A stretch of 64,000 bases of DNA from Bagarius yarrelli (lineage: Eukaryota; Chordata; Actinopteri; Siluriformes; Sisoridae): the NCBI GenBank assembly GCA_005784505.1, contig VCAZ01000019.1, forward strand, positions 1,598,501 to 1,662,500, written 5' to 3'. The position numbers were made by a program, and so were the translations under genes. The notes beneath the pieces were generated by a model. That model searched no databases, was not told the DNA's origin, and saw only the letters and a list, made by a program, of their open reading frames with translations. Below are positions 60,561-64,000 of the stretch, piece by piece; position 1 is the first letter of the stretch, and each line of letters starts with the position of its first letter.

Positions 60561-62389
60561 ACAGTCAATGAAAGCAAAATGTTCTGAAAGCTGGACAGAC
60601 TGTCACTTTAAAAGACTATGTGCAGAAGGTGCGTCAAAAAGTACAGTGGAACCTTGCCATAGGAATTGAATTCGTTCTGGAGGCAAAAAAAATTGGAACG
60701 CGATACAAATTTTCCCATAGGAAAGAATGTAAACGGAGAAACGGTTCCAGCCACTCAAAAATATTAATCAAAAGTAAAGTTGGTATCTAAGGTTTACTCT
60801 TTTAAAGCAGCTTTCACTGAATAAAAATGAATGTTTAATTCATGAACTTGCTTCGCTTGTTTGTTTGTTTTTTACAGATGCAAACAAGTTTCGATTGGCT
60901 CCTGGAAGTACACACAATTTACCCAGCGTTCGGTTCAGTTCTTTCGTACGCAAATTTACCTGCAATATTTTACTTTCTGGAAAAATTCTACAGGGAGACA
61001 ATTATATGCCAAACTTCACTGGATTAGTATTACTTACCCAACGTTTATATTATATCTGAGTTTTAAATGTGCATATGAGGTCATTTCTTCATTCAAACAT
61101 CCAGAAAATCAATATTTATTTTCTGACTGACAAAACACCTATAAGAGCGTACTGCTCCCACAATAAAGCCTTTACTTCGGTGTAAAGACAGTGTCTGTCG
61201 TTTAAAGTGTGTCAGTCTTCTAAACATGGCTGTTCGCTTGTCCTAAACCAGAGAAAGGCGGTGCAGAGTTGAACCACTTCACTGCAGTAGGAGGTTTTTT
61301 CTGTGTGCTTTTGAACGGTGCTGGAAACCGTGAAGGACACATGCTGGGTGATGATTCGATAATAAATTCAATGAAATACAAATTGCAGGAGGGCGAGGAC
61401 AGGAGCAAAAGATTATGAATTATTATTATTATTATTATTATAGAAAAACTAAAGGTCAAAAAAAACATTCATTCCTTTGGAAGAATATAAAACACATTCA
61501 TTCCGAAGCGAATCCTTTTTCCACATCAACCATTTATTTATAAAATAATTCTGATGATTCCCCTTGTGCTGTTCCGATATGGACATTAACACTACCTCGT
61601 CAAATCATGCATGGCGTTAGAGACCCAACGGGAACAAGCTGGAGGACGGGCTGTGTTCGAAGTCTGCACGCATCGAGTGTGTCACTCAGTGGATCGGTTA
61701 ACGGGCTACAGCTCGTCAGCAGACAAGTCACTCGGAACTGATTAAATCCACCTGTGTAGGTTTCCTTTGTGCGAGAAAAACAGCTCTGACCAGTCAAGAC
61801 CTGAACTCTAGAGGACCGAAAGTTAGCTGTGGTGTCAGGCACCTGAAACGCCAGTGAAAGCTCTATTAACACGTACAGTAAGTTGTGAGGTGGAAGCGTT
61901 CTGAATCTAAATTATTTGTCCAGCACGTCCTATAAAGTAAAAAAAAAAAAAAAAAAGATTAACCAGACCAGGCCACTTTCTTTGACTACCCCAGTCTTCT
62001 GGTGATGGAAAGTAGTCTGTTTGTTTGGATATTAAGCTGGGCTGATAAACGATATCATATCAGATCACAATAAACTTTATGTCGATAACAATGATAAGCT
62101 CTGGATATTTTTACTTAAACTGTTTTATAAACAGGTCGCCCAGTTGGAAACTTCGATCTATAAGTAAAATCTTTCACGATATAGTTATTTAAATAGGTAG
62201 TTATTCCACAAAATGACCAAAAAGGGCTTTTTAACGATAACTTAAATACTTCTTTAAATACTTAATTAAAATGCATTCACCTCGTTAATAAACACATTTA
62301 CCATATCAAATTACATATGACTGACAAAATCCTTAATCATCATTTACTGATAATCGATTGATCATGCCTGACCCTTGTTAAAATGTTAG

Positions 62390-62444
62390 GTATACATGTA
62401 AGTTGCTCTGGGTAAAGACGTCTGGCAAATGCTGTAAATGTAAC
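62390..62444 (+). repeat. fragment of SINE-like element, family 1 (tail only)
   Basis: Only the tail remains: tacatgtaagttgctctggg, aagacgtctggcaaatgctg, taaatgtaa. Confidence 0.6.
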
Positions 62445-63632
62445 ATAACACAGAACACCGGCTAATAGTGGTATTTTTTCCAGCAAAAAACATAAAAATA
62501 AAATAAAGTACAGGGTGGGACGGGGGACCTACACAACTCTGACACAGATCATTTTCACTGCAAAGTAACAAAAATACAAATCCTGAGATTTTAAATTATT
62601 ACTTTGTTATAGCCATTTAATCCGTGTGGCAATAGGCTATAAAAACGTAGTGTGCGTCACCCTCAGGAATCACTGATGTACACTAAGGCACCGAGTTCTC
62701 AGACTCTCTCTCTCTCTCTCTCTCTCTCTCAGGATTCCATGGTAATAAAGGAGTGAGGATTGTGAAGCCTTTCATAGATTGTTTTAGCGTGGGTGGCTTG
62801 ATTGCGGGGGGCGAGAGGGCAGGCGGTGATTAAAGGGCTGATAAACAGATGCACCGTTTTATTATTGAAAGGGGGATGGATGAAGAGTGGAAAAGAAGGC
62901 AGACGGTTCCATCCGATGCCTAAAAAAGGTCATCAAAGTAAAATTGGAGTGGCCATGAGAATCTGCATCATTACGGAATATGGAGTTTGAGAGAGAGATT
63001 CTAGAAAGAGAAAGCATCTGCACACCTCTGGACTTTATATAAAAAGAAAACAGGGAAAGAGGAAAATAATCCATAACATAGTGGTGTGTTGCATCATGAG
63101 CCCAAAGCTGATTACTTTCAACACCCAGACTTGAGTCATTTCAATACAACATCACATCCTGTAGTGTTTGATTGCTTTTGTTAGACAAAAATAACTTTGG
63201 AATTTCCTAAAAAAAAAAAAAAAAAAGATGGGAGACTTTCTCTGAAAACAGACAAAATATCCATTTCCTCAAAGGAAGCGACACCATAACAATGATCAGG
63301 CCCTTTTTTTGAGTATGTGCAGAGAACAGCGTTGCTGCTATAGAAACGAGCACAAATACAAACAAGTGCATCAAAATGAACAAGAAGTTTTGCCAGTTTT
63401 AATACATTCTGCTAAAGCATAAAAAAATCATTTAAAAATCACAGTGAAAACTAAAACACGACTATTTAATACACAAATCCAGCATAAGGACTTAATGCAA
63501 CCATTTTGTATTGTTCTTTGGGGGTCCAGTTTCAATGTTATAAGTTTACATCAAAATAATTTATAATTTAGAAGTAACAGGAGAATTTCTGTCCTAAACT
63601 CGTGTTACTTGAATGCTTTAAAGCACCTTCAG

Positions 63633-63826
63633 CATTTACATTTACAGCATTTGGCAGACGTCCTTTTTCAGAGCGACTTACATTTATCTCTTTTACACAA
63701 CTGAGCAATTAAGGGTTAAGGGTCTTGCTCAGGGGCCCAGCAGTTGTGGCTTGGTGGAGCCGGGAATCGAACCCACAGTCTTCGGGTTGGTAGTCCAAAC
63801 ATCTTAACCATGAGCCACCACTTTCT
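63633..63826 (-). repeat. tRNA-derived SINE-like element, family 1
   Basis: Nearly full reverse copy: tttacatttacagcatttgg, cagagcgacttacatttatc, gggttaagggtcttgctcag, gggaatcgaacccacagtct, tcttaaccatgagccacc. Confidence 0.75.
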
Positions 63827-64000
63827 TTTTTTACACTCTAAATGTGCCTTAAAATGTTGGCGCACTGAAGGCCAACATTTTCGTGTACATTTAGTACCAA
63901 AAATTCATCAAAACAAAACAAGGAAGTGGGTTTGGTGATGCGGTCATTACAGTTTGGGATGGGACGGGACGGGTTTGCTTGCGGTAGAATATTCAACTGT

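Larger units (their letters stand above)
52511..64000. other. probable scamp1 intron 1 or upstream region, 11.5 kb
   Basis: No recognisable exon on either strand. Contains SINE-like copies (55229-55378, 59480-59676, 62390-62444, 63633-63826) and a dispersed pair at 54098-54151 and 56365-56420. It also has a gtaactcaaattac element (60338-60560), another repeat (about 60645-60760), an (ATT)n at 61421-61441 and a (TC)n at 62704-62730. Transposon-like stretches with the aatccgaataaaa phrase occur near 58890 and, related, near 7820. The missing first exon of scamp1 presumably lies beyond the window. Confidence 0.45.

Noticed and set aside
1..64000. CRISPR array, prokaryotic operon or viral genome
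   Set aside because: The genes are vertebrate with GT-AG introns. The tandem arrays are microsatellites or a minisatellite without spacers.

Overview
The window is vertebrate nuclear DNA, almost certainly from a ray-finned fish. The genes are split by GT-AG introns, most of the sequence is AT-rich and non-coding, and it is dense in simple repeats and short interspersed elements of teleost type (tRNA-headed repeats, Tc1/hAT-like inverted-repeat elements, LINE 3' ends). The repeat style resembles freshwater ostariophysan fish such as catfishes, but that is a guess from memory. No bacterial or viral gene set is present.

Five protein-coding genes are recognisable, all on the minus strand, so they are transcribed from high to low coordinates. 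In transcription order: scamp1 (exon 2 onward, 52510 down to 39285; the first exon is not found and probably lies past 64000), chchd10 (34596-32621, complete, 4 exons), ddt (30919-24853, complete, 3 exons), a theta-class glutathione S-transferase of the gstt1 type (21398-14939, complete, 5 exons), and a P2X ATP-gated channel most like P2X4 (10794-914, 12 coding exons). I built each model by hand from exon-level protein similarity recalled from the families, splice sites and reading phase. The phases close in all five, and the lengths fit the families (scamp1 318 residues without exon 1, CHCHD10 141, DDT 118, GSTT 241). The exception is the P2X, at 363 residues, which is short.

The block CHCHD10 - DDT - GSTT matches the human 22q11.23 neighbourhood (CHCHD10, MIF/DDT, GSTT genes), so it is a conserved cluster. 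Here it is flanked by a P2X gene on one side and scamp1 on the other. The genes do not form one pathway: two are cytosolic enzymes (GSTT and DDT), one is a mitochondrial intermembrane-space protein, one is a membrane channel and one is a vesicle membrane protein.

The rest of the window is introns and intergenic DNA. It holds at least 18 copies of two tRNA-derived SINE-like families, several inverted-repeat DNA elements, a 30-bp minisatellite in a gstt1 intron, two very long polypurine tracts that abut splice acceptors in chchd10 and scamp1, and poly-G and AT tracts. The most interesting point is the P2X gene. The exon that in other P2X receptors carries two conserved disulfide cysteines cannot be found. 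In its place is a 13-nt microexon in the right phase, and a SINE sits 9 bp inside the adjacent intron, next to the splice donor.
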